Of a stretch of 64,000 nt of DNA, positions 35,601 through 59,332 are shown piece after piece (the first letter of the stretch is position 1; each line of letters opens with the position of its first letter). Source of the DNA: Oopsacas minuta (Eukaryota > Porifera > Hexactinellida > Lyssacinosida > Leucopsacidae); NCBI GenBank assembly GCA_024704765.1, contig JAKMXF010000111.1:450619-514618 (forward strand), read 5' to 3'. The position numbers and the translations under genes were made by a program. The notes beneath the pieces were generated by a model. It saw nothing but the letters and a program-made list of their open reading frames with translations, had not been told where the DNA came from and did not search any database.

Positions 35601-36829
35601 GCGAGATATTCGCATATTTCTGAGAAAAGGTGACAAAATGTGTCGCCCTATCAGATTTGAAGGTTTACCTAGTACAGTAGAACTCGGATAAGACGTATCC
35701 CCTCGGGAAACAGAAATTAGTACGTCTTAACCGAGTGTACGTCTTAAGCCGAGTACGTCTTATCCGAGTTCTACTGTATGTGTATATCCATATTCTATTG
35801 GTTAATTTGATTGCACAACTTAAGTAGTGTTTATATTCATATTCTAACACCTATCTGACGCTGAATTGCTTGATTAATCTACAGGTTACGCTACACATTA
35901 CCTCCCCTGGTATTCGCTGCTATGAAGCTAGTTAGACGCTACTATGCTGATAAAGACGCTGATGATAAATGGGAGAAGAAACTCCAACATATTTTCCAAT
36001 TTATATCACAAATTATACATTCCATTTCTAGCGCTGGGTTGTCAGAATTGAGTCTGAGATTATTCATCCAAGCAGCTCTATCAGCTGATAGAGTGCATGT
36101 GGAGACTATAGCTTATGAATTTGTGTCACAAGCCTTTATGATATATGAAGAAGAGATAAGTGATTCTAAGGCTCAGATGTCTGCTATTACTCTACTCGTG
36201 GGTAAGTTCATTCATCCCTGAATTCATCGACAGTGTAACCTGAATAACGCTATCCTATTTATCCACTTGTGGAATAGAATAGCATCTGTATGCTCTACGT
36301 ACAGTCATAATTACGAATGTGTGTTGTAGGAATGCTGGAACAGATGGGAAGTCTAGGAGAGGAGAACCATGAGACCTTAAGATCCAAGTGCGCCGTAACT
36401 TCTAACAAACTTTTGAGGAAATCTAACCAATGTCGAGCAGTCGCACTCTGCTCGAATTTATTTTGGTCTGGGCGAATCGCAGAGAGCAATGCTCACCTTA
36501 GAGACGGACAGAGGGTTGTGGAATGTTTAAGAAAAGCCCTGAAAATAGCTAACCAATGCATGGAAGCTGCAGCTCAGGTCCAGCTGTTCATAGAGGTGTT
36601 GAATTATTATTTGTATTATTATGAGAAAGAATGTGAGAGCGTGACTATCCAAATATTGGAACAGCTGATCAGGAAGATCAATGACTCCCTCCCGCACTTA
36701 GGCGCCAACGAGGAGGCAGAACAGATACACAAACACTTCCAATTGACCATTCAGCATGTAGTACACAGACAGAAGTTATCTGAGGGCTCAACAGGTGGTC
36801 CTAATTATGCTAAACTAAAGATAATATGA
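32668..36829 (+). CDS. VPS35: Retromer core subunit VPS35
   Basis: Seven exons: 32668-33033, 33355-33645, 33896-34158, 34353-34620, 35091-35473, 35885-36201 and 36330-36829 (795 aa; human 796). It is the alpha-solenoid scaffold of retromer, binding VPS26 through its N-terminal part and VPS29 through its C-terminal part, for endosome-to-Golgi/plasma-membrane retrieval. Diagnostic blocks: [13 protein letters not shown], MLSPKSYYxLYM-like [31 protein letters not shown] with the invariant [70 protein letters not shown] and [11 protein letters not shown]. Phases 0,0,2,0,2,1. Introns 1, 2, 4 and 5 all carry short repeat insertions. Confidence 0.97.
33681..33826. repeat. CCATGGATGG-ended TIR element
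   Basis: In VPS35 intron 2. Inverted ends TTTAACCATGGATGGCGG and CCGCCATCCATGGTCAAATA, no coding capacity. A second member is at 34664-34780. Confidence 0.7.
34664..34780. repeat. CCATGGATG-ended TIR element, second copy
   Basis: In VPS35 intron 4. Ends TTAATTAACCATGGATG and CATCCATGGTTAATTA are inverted; the interiors of the two copies differ. Confidence 0.7.
35673..35778. repeat. Palindromic TA-flanked MITE
   Basis: In VPS35 intron 5. Arms ACAGTAGAACTCGGATAAGA and its reverse complement ending TCTACTGTA; the interior repeats the TACGTCTTA motif. TA at both borders, consistent with Tc1/mariner-pogo target duplication. An inverted copy of the ~150 bp family lies next to it (35540-35668). 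Confidence 0.8.
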
Positions 36830-36974
36830 TTAATGTTTATTTGTTTGTTTGTTGAATTGATAAGTGATATAATAGAGTGATAGTTATGCTGTGTATATAT
36901 GAATATTTCAATCTATGAATTGTTTATTTGTTTATATTTCATTCGTAAACAACTCTAGAACATTCGCAAAATAT

Positions 36975-37142
36975 CACTCCTTCACTCCTTTTATCAAAGT
37001 TCAAGGGACCGCGATAATTACTTGATATAACCGGCGAGTTATGTTACTTTGACGGTTTGGGACCATATTTGTATAATTCACACTTCAATGTAAGCAGGTA
37101 TTCCAATATATCCGTGTTTGATGTAACAGGTGTTGACTATAT
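36975..37142. repeat. TA-flanked MITE (GAAGCTCAAGGGACC family)
   Basis: Contains TTCAAGGGACCGCGATAATT and TTTGACGGTTTGGGACCATA, closely matching 52363-52516, and ends in AACAGGTGTTGACTATA. Confidence 0.7.
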
Positions 37143-37548
37143 ATGATATTCCCCAAGTTAAAACAACAACAAACAAACAAAAGAATTTTTGCAGACATGG
37201 ATAGTTTGTAATTTTTTTGACACTGCACAAAGTGGACAAGGCGCCATCTGGGATAAATACAGACGAAATTTTCCCAAAAATATTACTGATTTTTATTAAT
37301 TACATTACATAATTCCTCAAATTATCCGTTACCAGAACTATAGGTGTCTGATAGTTCTGTTTTATCTCTAGGTTAATATCGCACAACAGAATTTTATAGC
37401 TGATTAAGTAATTTATCTTAAAACAACTTTCAACTTCTAATTGTCACCTCCAGTTACACACAATATTTGTATATTTAATGATATCACACGAATAGGCTTT
37501 ATTAATTACAGATTGTAATGAACAGAAATAATATATCCCTGAGTTTAA

Positions 37549-37769
37549 TACCGTAGTCTGGGGCTACTTTGGTCCACTGGGTTTGCTTTAGCCCAAATAT
37601 CAAAGCTTCACAGCAACTAGATTAGATTGAGTATTATACTTGAATATGACTTACCAAATATTGGTAGACACTTTCGGATACAAATACAATATCTATTCGA
37701 TGCGTAAGGAAATTTCAATATTTGGGCTAAAGCAAACCCAGTGGGCCAAAGTAGCCCCAGTTTACTGTA
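37549..37769. repeat. MITE with ~50 bp terminal inverted repeats
   Basis: Left end TACCGTAGTCTGGGGCTACT and right end AGTAGCCCCAGTTTACTGTA. The arms continue inward through GGGTTTGCTTTAGCCCAAAT and its complement. The loop is about 115 bp. TA borders. Confidence 0.85.
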
Positions 37770-38097
37770 TATTAATCTTTGACACCTTTTATCAGAGAAT
37801 ATTTTGGTTTGTTTTCGTTGTTTAATGTTTAGTAAACCAATTCACATACAAAATGAAAATACAATAAGTCGTGTTCTCCCATTGGGATTACAAGTTCAAA
37901 ATATATATGAGAAAGACACTAATAGAAATATGTTTATTATAAGCAAGAATGTACAAAACAACAAAAAATAAAAGGAACAATATTGATACAACAAATCAGG
38001 AGTAACCCTCAATCACCTGCAATATTCTGAATTCATAAATTGATAATCAAAGGATAATAATGATAACTTCTGATTCAGAATAGGTGTATACGTATGA

Positions 38098-39279
38098 TTA
38101 ATCAGGTGTCAAGTGGTTCATTTGAGCTCTCTTCTTACAGACAGGTTCACAGACTGATTCTTCCAGAAATGAACTTGTAATACGTTTGATACGATTCGGA
38201 ATTTGGCTCGAACTGATTTTATCTTCTTGGAATATTTCCGTTACCATTGGCGGCAGGGGTCTTAACAAATGTTTTAATCTTGTAACACCCTCCTGGGGGC
38301 AAGAGGACAACACAGGGGTACAAATAGGTACAATCCTCTCTGGACATATATTCTTAACAAATTCCGTTAACTCAGAATAACTGCAATGATTCGAGTGTTG
38401 AATTCTCCATAACAATTCTTCGGGTATATATTCACATTCTACTTTCAATTTATTATTCATAACGAACCACTGGATAGTTGGCTTTATGTTTAACACCCTG
38501 GGGTCTATTTTGCACCCCTTGCCCCCTTCCCAGCTGTTAATATTTATCCTTGACACCTCGTCTGTGATACAATCTTTAAGAACTGATATAGCTTGATATT
38601 GTTCGGATAGTTTTGACTTTGAAATATTTGATTGAATTCCAATCTCTGTGAATATTTCTACTATTAAATATTCATAGCCGAGACAAGGGAAATTCAAACA
38701 GACCTTATTTTCAAAGTGGCAGTCTAACCACTCGATTGTCTTATTAAGAAGTATTTTCCTAGATGTGTCGCGGTCGATAAATCTGTCGGCTGATGGATGG
38801 CAGAATGTTGTATCCAGATATACACTTTTTATTTGTTTAATATCCCCGTCCTCTCTGTATAACCGTGTTTCTTTGAGGTCTTTCGCGTCCAACCGGAAGT
38901 CCCCCGTGTATAGCACATTCCCATTCACACCTTCGAATAGGAACATAACAGCTCCAGGGCAATGTCCAGATTGCAGTGACGTCACAGTAACTTTAACACC
39001 CTTTGATAGTTCTATATTAACCGGGGAATTTACCTTTAATATTTCTATCCGGGCTGTGAGCTCATATATAATGGTTGATAGAATTGATTTTGATATTTCC
39101 GTCATATACAATTTAGCGTTTGAGAGTGCCAACATTTCTGCGAATTTTTCTAGCCCTTTCATGTGATCCTTGTGTGCATGGGACAAGAAGAACGCGACAC
39201 CTGCCTTGTGCGTATGAGCACTGAACTCATCGACTATAACCCCGGGGTATTCACGGATTTCTCCGCGATAAACTGACAT
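38098..39279 (-). CDS. DCLRE1C: Artemis-like (SNM1/DCLRE1) MBL-fold nuclease
   Basis: One exon, 393 aa, minus strand. Metallo-beta-lactamase/beta-CASP nuclease of the SNM1 family; Artemis opens hairpins and trims ends in non-homologous end joining. Visible: MSVYRGEIREYPGVIVDEFS at the N-terminus (as in Artemis), the metal motif FFLSHAHKDHMKGLEKF, LQSGHCPGAVMFLFEG, NVLYTGDFRL, VYLDTTFCHP, CLGYEYLIVEIF, IKPTIQWFV and SNHCSYSELTEFVKNICP. The SHAHKDHMKGL and YPGV start favour Artemis over SNM1A/B. The C-terminal regulatory tail of vertebrate Artemis (total about 692 aa) is absent; the protein ends shortly after the catalytic domain. Intronless. The start ATG fits the family. Confidence 0.9.
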   Translation of the reverse strand: MSVYRGEIREYPGVIVDEFSAHTHKAGVAFFLSHAHKDHMKGLEKFAEMLALSNAKLYMTEISKSILSTIIYELTARIEILKVNSPVNIELSKGVKVTVTSLQSGHCPGAVMFLFEGVNGNVLYTGDFRLDAKDLKETRLYREDGDIKQIKSVYLDTTFCHPSADRFIDRDTSRKILLNKTIEWLDCHFENKVCLNFPCLGYEYLIVEIFTEIGIQSNISKSKLSEQYQAISVLKDCITDEVSRININSWEGGKGCKIDPRVLNIKPTIQWFVMNNKLKVECEYIPEELLWRIQHSNHCSYSELTEFVKNICPERIVPICTPVLSSCPQEGVTRLKHLLRPLPPMVTEIFQEDKISSSQIPNRIKRITSSFLEESVCEPVCKKRAQMNHLTPD

Positions 39280-39978
39280 ATTTCTAATAGAATACTTTTA
39301 GTAAAATGTTGATTAATTGTGCGAAGTCATATGATACAACGATTGTTAATATGTATGTTTACAGTTTACATATTTGTTGTTTGTATTTACTTACCAGATT
39401 CAGCACTCTTATTGTGTTAATTTTTCATGTTTGAAAATCGATTCATTTCAATTGGGCCAAAGTTTGTGTAGCAAGGTTGTAACCAATAGTTCCATATTCG
39501 GTTAAGCAACTACGCATAAATACGGATATTCGATTCGATCGGTTTCAACCTTGGTGTACAGTAAACTCTCGTGATAACGACTCTCGGTTTCATTTTGTTA
39601 TACCTGGAGTTTACTGTGGATTTATAATGGCTACAGACCGAGTAATATATCATTAGCATTTAGACCACTTCATGCCACTCTGGCGACACTTTTAATTCTC
39701 GAAATAGTACATGATCTAAAGATCGTGCTTAAACTTTAAAATAATAGAAAACAGACCTTGTACCTGTGTTTAATGAATAATTTGGAAGCAATTACTGAAG
39801 GAAATTATGTTAACAAGTTTATGGAAATTACAGACAATAACTAGAGTCAATTCTAATTAAAGAATACTAATAATATACTAAAGCGTTTCGATGGAATTCC
39901 CTTTCTAAATTTGCTTAATAAGTCTGGGCCATGTATGGCTGTCTATAAATATCGATTCCGTACTAAAAGTCTTAAGAA
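39280..39978. other. Divergent spacer, Artemis and bZIP
   Basis: Contains a short CAAGGTTG element (39472-39554: GCAAGGTTGTAACC ... CGGTTTCAACCTTGG) and a pogo-like half end at about 39558-39620 (TACAGTAAACTCTCGTGATA ... GGAGTTTACTGT). Both promoters should lie here; none is recognised. Confidence 0.55.
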
Positions 39979-40413
39979 ATGACAATGAATAATAACAGGG
40001 ACAATATTTTCAAAGTTAATTACTCTATCTTAATGATCTGCGGACCAATTTTGGTGGACAACTGGCAACGTTGGAAGGAATATTTCCACACTACCAAGAT
40101 CGAAAGTCTTATGTTTTTAATTGATCTGAAGAAAATCGAAACCGTCGAGTATCGAGAAATTAAGAAGGTTCTTGAATGCGATTCTATAAGCGTTTCAGAC
40201 AAAAATAAGATCAAGAAGGAAAGAAAATTGGCTAACAACCGAAGAGCCGCTAGGAATTTTCGTGAGCGGGGACTGAAGACAGAATTCAGTGACATCAAGA
40301 GTGTTGAAACGCTGAAAAAAGTCAAAGATTCTCTTCTAAGGGAAAAAGAGAGACTTTTGAAGGAGACAGAATACTACAAAGAAAGGATTGTTGTCTTTGA
40401 GGCAGAATATTAA
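39979..40413 (+). CDS. Small bZIP-type protein
   Basis: A single frame of 144 aa from an ATG. Residues ~80-100 form a basic region (KKERKLANNRRAARNFRERG) fitting the bZIP N-x(2)-AA-x(3)-R pattern. A predicted coiled coil follows with Leu/Val at heptad-like spacing (VETLKKVKDSLLREKERLLK). The N-terminal half is unrecognised. Likely a DNA-binding bZIP transcription factor of the ATF/C-EBP-like class, but the subfamily is not assignable. Intronless, immediately 5' of an ATTCGGT satellite. If the basic-region match is fortuitous, it could be a coiled-coil protein of another kind. Confidence 0.6.
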   Translation: MTMNNNRDNIFKVNYSILMICGPILVDNWQRWKEYFHTTKIESLMFLIDLKKIETVEYREIKKVLECDSISVSDKNKIKKERKLANNRRAARNFRERGLKTEFSDIKSVETLKKVKDSLLREKERLLKETEYYKERIVVFEAEY

Positions 40414-40502
40414 ATATTCATAAACCAATTCATACAATATAAGTTACCATCACTTTACTATAATAATATACTATTAAAGCTCACAAATATACCTTTATTT
40501 CT

Positions 40503-40838
40503 AGGTTGAAACCAAATAGTTCAATATTCGGTATCCGGTATCCGGTATTCGGTATTCGGTATTTGGTATCCGGTATTCGGTATCGGTATTCGGTATTTGG
40601 TATCCGGTATCCGGTATTCGGTATCGGTATTCGGTATTTGGTATTTGGTATCCGGTATTCGGTATTCGGTATTTGGTATTCGGTATCGGTATTCGGTATT
40701 TGGTATTCGGTATTCGGTTTTCGGTATCCGGTATCGGTATTCGGTATTCGGTTGGTCCAAACCGAATATTATTGGTAGTCTTCGGTTAGGTCACTATTCA
40801 TGAATACTGATATTCGGTTTGAGCGGTTTCAACCTTGG
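40503..40838. repeat. CAAGGTTG element expanded into an ATTCGGT satellite
   Basis: Ends AGGTTGAAACCAAATAGTTC and GAGCGGTTTCAACCTTGG are inverted. Between about 40528 and 40752 the interior is a tandem array of short units built on TATTCGG/TATCCGG/TATTTGG (7-mers with occasional TATCGG). Frames across it on both strands (FGIRY, NTEYRI repeats) are artefacts of the array. Confidence 0.9.
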
Positions 40839-42034
40839 TTTATTATAAGACAGGGGTACTGGGAAGGGTTCCTTACGGACCAATTCTAATACTTTCTGTG
40901 GAACACCAAGGGGTTTATGGGAACCGATGGCTAAGCCAATCAAATTGCAGTCTCAAGTTACTATATCCAATTGAGTCTAGACATCTGGGTAAAACCTCAA
41001 ATCTGATAAGCCGAAATATTTGACACCTTTCCTCAGAGATTTGTCACTATTTTGCTTAGATATTATCAATAATTAGTGGGTGTATATCACATTCTACACA
41101 CCTGTAAAATTCATATTTCTAGCTCTTAGAAAATTGCTCAAATAATGATTTTGTTAGTTTTGCTATTTTTACCAATCTATTGACGATATTTCCCTGTCGG
41201 TTAACTACCTTAACAAACACATTATTATTCTAATAACTTTCAATATGAATAAATTATGTCAGAAAATGTAAGGAATCTTTGTAAATGTTCTAATATAATT
41301 ATTAATATCCTTAAATATAAGCTATTACATACTTGATTCATATGAATATTCTCTACTTATATCTTTCAATATCACGAGGGTAAAAGCATATCCCCAGAGA
41401 GATACTCTTTTCAATTCTTACACTGTTACGTAGCATTTTATATATTGTGCTAGTCAGTAGGTGTTAGTATTTTAACCTACGAGTCAGTGTAATGGACAAC
41501 TTTAATGGAGAGTGATCTCTGGAGGTGACAGAAGCACATAAGTTGTGTCATGTGAAAGGAAATGATATTGTGTAGATAATGATTTGATATTTTTGTGGTT
41601 TAGAAAGTTCATTGTGTGTTCGATAGATTATACAAGTATCAGAAATGACCATGGATATTACATATTTGCCAGTGAGGTCAATTATGAATTTTGGTTGTTA
41701 ACTACCAAGGAATTGGTAAGAGCTACAAACATGAAGTTTGGTAACCGAGTGTAGTATGCCATACCGCGGAACATTCACTAATATCTAAGCGATATCTCTC
41801 AAACTCTATGAGAAAAGGTGACAAATACTTTGACCAATCAGATTTGAGAGTGTACCCAGTACATATAAGCTCCCATTCTATTGGTTATTTGACTCAGTAG
41901 TTTGTATTAATAATTCTTGACACCTATCTGAGCCTCTAAATTGATTGGTTAAGAGGAACACGTGTATAAAATCGATTCTGACAACAAATAAAATACAAAT
42001 AAATAAATAACCAAGAAGGCTATTATTTTATAAT
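40839..42034. other. Intergenic with two ~150 bp repeat copies
   Basis: 40990-41150 is a direct copy and 41695-41960 an inverted copy of the dispersed family (CTGATTGG / CTCAGAGATTTGT / AAGTTTGTAGCTCTTA). The inverted copy appears extended by another segment (CTCCCATTCTATTGGTTATT) also seen in VPS35 intron 5. No gene recognised. Confidence 0.55.
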
Positions 42035-44239
42035 CTAGGGATTGTTGGCAGGCGGCATCTGACCAATCCGTGGTTGTTTATAAAATTCTGCCCTTTCTGA
42101 CACCTCTATTTTGCCCGCATTCATCACGAATATTCTGCTGTCTGGTTTCTGGTGGAGCTTTATGAATTTCATCAAATAATGAGAGTTTGAAATAGACCGC
42201 AAGGAGATGTGATTGTCCACAATCTTATCTGCGCAGATCGTAATCAGGGGTTCTGGCATTTGTAGAAGTGTTTCTCCCCATTCCCTATAAGATTGGACAG
42301 GGGATTTACATGCAGCGAGGTGGAGAACTGTCAAACCATTTCCATCACGAGCATAGACGTAAGCCCCTAATATTGTGAGCTCTTTGAAAAGCAGAGTTGC
42401 GAATTTCTTACCAGCTTTGTCATGTGCTAATATCCAAATTAACGGAGTCATGTGACCCATTCTTTCGTTGAAATCGACACCAAAATCTTTGAAAAAGTAT
42501 AAAAGATCGTTTGGATTCAATTTTAATTCGACACAAATCATGACACGCCATGCCACAATTGCCGCGACACAATTTCCTAAAATTCCCAGCTCTACATTTG
42601 GACTCTGTCTAAGTCGATGCCAAATTTGTTCGATAACACCTCTAGCGGTGTCTCTCTCCATCTCATCTATCTCAAAATACCAAATGCAAAATACCAAATT
42701 TATCTGGAAGATCACATCCTGTATAAAGTGTCCAATATACCCCGCTTTAACCGCGTGTATGTCCGATGGGACCAATTTCCGGTCCAGAAGGGGTAACATT
42801 CTTCTCGAGAGGAACGTCAAGAATTTATCCATGAACTCCTCAATCCGCCTGCTGAATCTTAAGTGGCCGATAGCTCGTACAATTCTTGTCAAATGCTTAC
42901 TAATCTGGAAATTAAAATCTGAATTTATCTGTTTATTGCTGATATTAAAGTCTGAGTTTAAAGTGTCCATATAACAGTGAAGAAAGTAGTGTAACGTGTT
43001 TGTGTTCAGTTTTTTGTTTACCGTACTTATTAGCAAAGATTCCATTTGTGTGGCTAGAAACTCGATGAACCATGGACTGGTCAAATCAGAAAATGCCTTA
43101 ACGTTATTCAGGGTCAATTCCAAACCTCTGTCGATAATGTTTTCCTGTTTAAACGGTTCGATATTTTCTGGTAGATATATTGAATCGGAGGTTACCCCGT
43201 GTTTGACACGGGTCAGAAGGATTATTCGATGGTTCTTTGCATCGAATGGTGGCAGCTGTTTGTATTGTGGCATGGTTATGGCATAGCGACACAATATGTC
43301 TGACACTCGAAGACACAATTTATCTACCATTAACTGTATCAAATGTGTCCTACCGTGGTGTACAGCAAGTGCTAGCGAAGTTATACCCGTTGAATCGGGG
43401 ATAATTTGTAATCGAGGGAGTTGGCGAATGATCTCAGTAGCAATATGATTTGGTGTTGACATTATGACCAGTAAATGAAGGATTGTTAGTCCGAGCGGTT
43501 CAATTAGCGCCTTTTCATCTGCTCCCAAGTCCAGCAGGAAGTTAACCAACTCGATGAATTCTTGTTTATTGTTGTGTCTAGAATATATATTTATTAATAC
43601 ATGTATAGGCTGGAGACCGTCTTTATTCGGTTTGGAAATTAGCGTTTCTAAGTTCGCTCGTATCGGAAAATATTTTAATCTATTTATGAGAGAATTGAGA
43701 TACCCTCTGGCCACTAGATGCAAAATATTTTCTCCGTTTTTATCAGTCCCAAGTCCGCTTGCCCCAGATATAAGAAGCCTATGTGCCTTGGCCAGGTTTG
43801 AATGGTCCCATTCTTGAGTTGTCCAGTTGTCCAACAACGCTAGGCAATTGCCCGAATCGGTTACGTCAGGATCACCCAGTTTGTGAGAGAATAAATAATC
43901 GAGCGTCACTTTAAACTCGTATAAAATAGGTTTTAAAACCGGCGTCTTGTCATCTGTGTACACAAGCAATTTACAAATAATATTTTTCTTCAATAAAGTC
44001 AAAAGGAATTGGACCGTATGGGTCGTAAAACAGAAATTATCCGCGCGCCCCTCTGTCACTATAATTTTATCAGAGATTACACCGGTTTGTAAGAGGATAA
44101 TACTCTCATTATTAGTTACTTTATTGCCTATTTGGTGAAGGGGAAGAGTCCTTAGAAAAGAGATTCTACTTTTCAATGACAGGTTCTCCGCTATCACAGG
44201 CTTTAGATTAGTCCAGTCGATTGCAAAAGGAGTCTGCAT
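42035..44239 (-). CDS. Ankyrin-repeat protein, unknown subfamily
   Basis: One long intronless frame of 734 aa on the minus strand. Ankyrin-type repeats are visible at about residues 165-330 (DKNGENILHLVARGYLNSL; DGLQPIHVLI; FLLDLGADEKALIEPLGLTI; DSTGITSLALAVHHGRTHLI). Further repeats occur near the C-terminus at about 595-660 (GHMTPLIWILAH; LGAYVYARDGNGLTVLHLAA). Between them lies about 250 residues of mostly helical sequence without a recognised domain. The arrangement (N-terminal ankyrins, helical middle, C-terminal ankyrins) recalls FEM-1-type ubiquitin-ligase adaptors, but no diagnostic sequence was seen, so this is only an architectural comparison. No signal peptide or TM segment. It diverges from the kinesin at 45295. 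Confidence 0.8.
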   Translation of the reverse strand: MQTPFAIDWTNLKPVIAENLSLKSRISFLRTLPLHQIGNKVTNNESIILLQTGVISDKIIVTEGRADNFCFTTHTVQFLLTLLKKNIICKLLVYTDDKTPVLKPILYEFKVTLDYLFSHKLGDPDVTDSGNCLALLDNWTTQEWDHSNLAKAHRLLISGASGLGTDKNGENILHLVARGYLNSLINRLKYFPIRANLETLISKPNKDGLQPIHVLINIYSRHNNKQEFIELVNFLLDLGADEKALIEPLGLTILHLLVIMSTPNHIATEIIRQLPRLQIIPDSTGITSLALAVHHGRTHLIQLMVDKLCLRVSDILCRYAITMPQYKQLPPFDAKNHRIILLTRVKHGVTSDSIYLPENIEPFKQENIIDRGLELTLNNVKAFSDLTSPWFIEFLATQMESLLISTVNKKLNTNTLHYFLHCYMDTLNSDFNISNKQINSDFNFQISKHLTRIVRAIGHLRFSRRIEEFMDKFLTFLSRRMLPLLDRKLVPSDIHAVKAGYIGHFIQDVIFQINLVFCIWYFEIDEMERDTARGVIEQIWHRLRQSPNVELGILGNCVAAIVAWRVMICVELKLNPNDLLYFFKDFGVDFNERMGHMTPLIWILAHDKAGKKFATLLFKELTILGAYVYARDGNGLTVLHLAACKSPVQSYREWGETLLQMPEPLITICADKIVDNHISLRSISNSHYLMKFIKLHQKPDSRIFVMNAGKIEVSERAEFYKQPRIGQMPPANNP

Positions 44240-45294
44240 TCTTTTACTGTTGCTATGGATACTGGCTATATATGTATATGTTCATATATTTGTAACAAAA
44301 TACGATAGAGTCCATAGTTACACTTTAGCTGGAAAATATGTGTGCTTGAGACCAGAGGTAATAGCAGAAGTGAAAGTTGAAATTTGGGTGGCATTGATCT
44401 TTTGGCGGGGCCTGGGAAAATTTATATTGGTGGGACATCCAAAAACGGGACAATTCCACTTCTTCACACCTTTTCGCCGGGGGAGGACACTCATAAATGG
44501 TCCGAAATAGTGGCTGTGGGGTAGCCAAAACTTGTGCTACTCATTTCGAATCAAAATTAGCTCCCATTCATTATAATTCAATCCCTATTGAGATGAAACG
44601 TATACTCGATATGTCTTATCCGGTAATAATTTTGTTATGAGTGTAATTCCAGATGATGTGTCCACAAAATTCATGCTACCATCTTGAAAAGTTAATCCAT
44701 GTTCAATTGTCATGCTAGGTTCTTGCCCTTCATGCCAAAGCAAATTCTATAAACTTCGTTCATGATCTGGAGACATATAACTACAGATCTGGATGGCTGG
44801 AACTGGTAACAAACGCTGCTACGAAGATATACTTTGTGTAAGAAAGAAATGCTAGTGAGGACGATATTAGAAAATCTCTCCATCCAGACAAAATCATAAA
44901 TTCAGAAGAATCAACGAAGAAATTCTCAGAGCCAGGTGTGTGTGTGTTTTGCGATTTTCTTACTCAAATCAATATAGCCTCATATTAATTAACACGCAAT
45001 CTGTTTGTTAATTAAACTGTCTGATATGTTTCATAGTTACAAAGTTTAAAATAATATTGCTCATATTAATTGTACAATAATGACCTTTGGTAAGATTCGC
45101 ATTACATACAAAACAATACACCAATTATAGTATCAAATATGTTGTTAGTTTCATAACTTATAGGTGAATGTTGATCAAGTGACCAGGTATATATGAAGCA
45201 AGGCTTTCAGTATTTTGTTATAAAAACTCCAGAGTTTCTGATTTCTATAATTACAAAATAACTACAATTCATATTTTGAGGATAACTTCCTAAA
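44240..45294. other. Divergent spacer, ankyrin gene and kinesin
   Basis: Contains a degenerate J-domain fragment (44820-44933, separate entry) and otherwise unrecognised AT-rich DNA. Short frames at 44250-44530 on both strands show no family signal. Confidence 0.5.
44820..44933 (+). pseudogene. Degenerate DnaJ (J-domain) fragment
   Basis: The frame reads YEDILCVRKK. After a one-base shift at an A run (about 44845-44850), it reads ASEDDIRKSLHPDKI and then NSEESTKKFSE. This matches the J-domain start, the HPD motif and the following helix, but the middle of helix II is missing (IRKS joins directly to LHPDK). No surrounding exon structure was seen. A decayed fragment, not a working co-chaperone. 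Confidence 0.55.
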
Positions 45295-58704
<13,410 letters not shown>

Positions 58705-59332
58705 TTCCCACTCACTTCTATTCATTTTAGAGTTTCACTGTCTGTCAAAAGAAATTTAATTATTATTTCAATTTATCACATAAGCCTGTCTGTACGTATT
58801 TTAAACTGTTTGTTTGTTTGTTTGTTATGTTTTACAATTCATTGAGAATGAAGATTGATATAATTTATACTGACAGGATACTGTCTTAAGGGGAAATTCA
58901 GTGGTTCCCCACCTAGGGTCCATTAGCGAAATAGTTTGAAACTGCTGTCTTAACTAAAAGCTAGTACCCACATACCGTAGGCTGTGTAAACATACGCGCT
59001 AAATACTAAACAAATAAATAAATAAATAAATAGCAAAGAATAACAAACAATAATATTTACATAGACTCATAGTATGTAGCTAGCAGATTCTGTTAAATTT
59101 AGCCCTCATACAGCTGTGATACAGGAGGCAGGGCCAATAGCCTCAGGAGTATATTTGTGGCCTTACGCCACTCGGCTACTGAATGGTAAGAGGGTTGTTT
59201 AGTTACCTTTATAAGAGAAGGGAACTTAACTACCCCAGTAACTACTACCATACGATCACTCTCAAAAGAGGATATTCCCTCTTATGGAAATAAAGAACTC
59301 AACTATATCTTGCTAATATTCCTCGTACTGAC
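58705..59332. other. Intergenic after kinesin
   Basis: Short (GTTT)n at about 58809-58826 and (AAAT)n at about 59008-59032. No further exons of the ASTE1-like fragment were found here on the minus strand. Confidence 0.5.

Larger units (their letters stand above)
36830..38097. other. Intergenic, VPS35 to Artemis
   Basis: Holds two short inverted-repeat elements (36975-37142 and 37549-37769, listed separately). Otherwise AT-rich with no gene recognised. Confidence 0.6.

Noticed and set aside
40506..40803. Open frames FGIRY / NTEYRI on both strands
   Set aside because: Products of the ATTCGGT satellite; three frames are open because the unit lacks stops.
42468..43286. Frames of 168 and 96 codons on the plus strand
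   Set aside because: Shadows of the ankyrin gene on the opposite strand.
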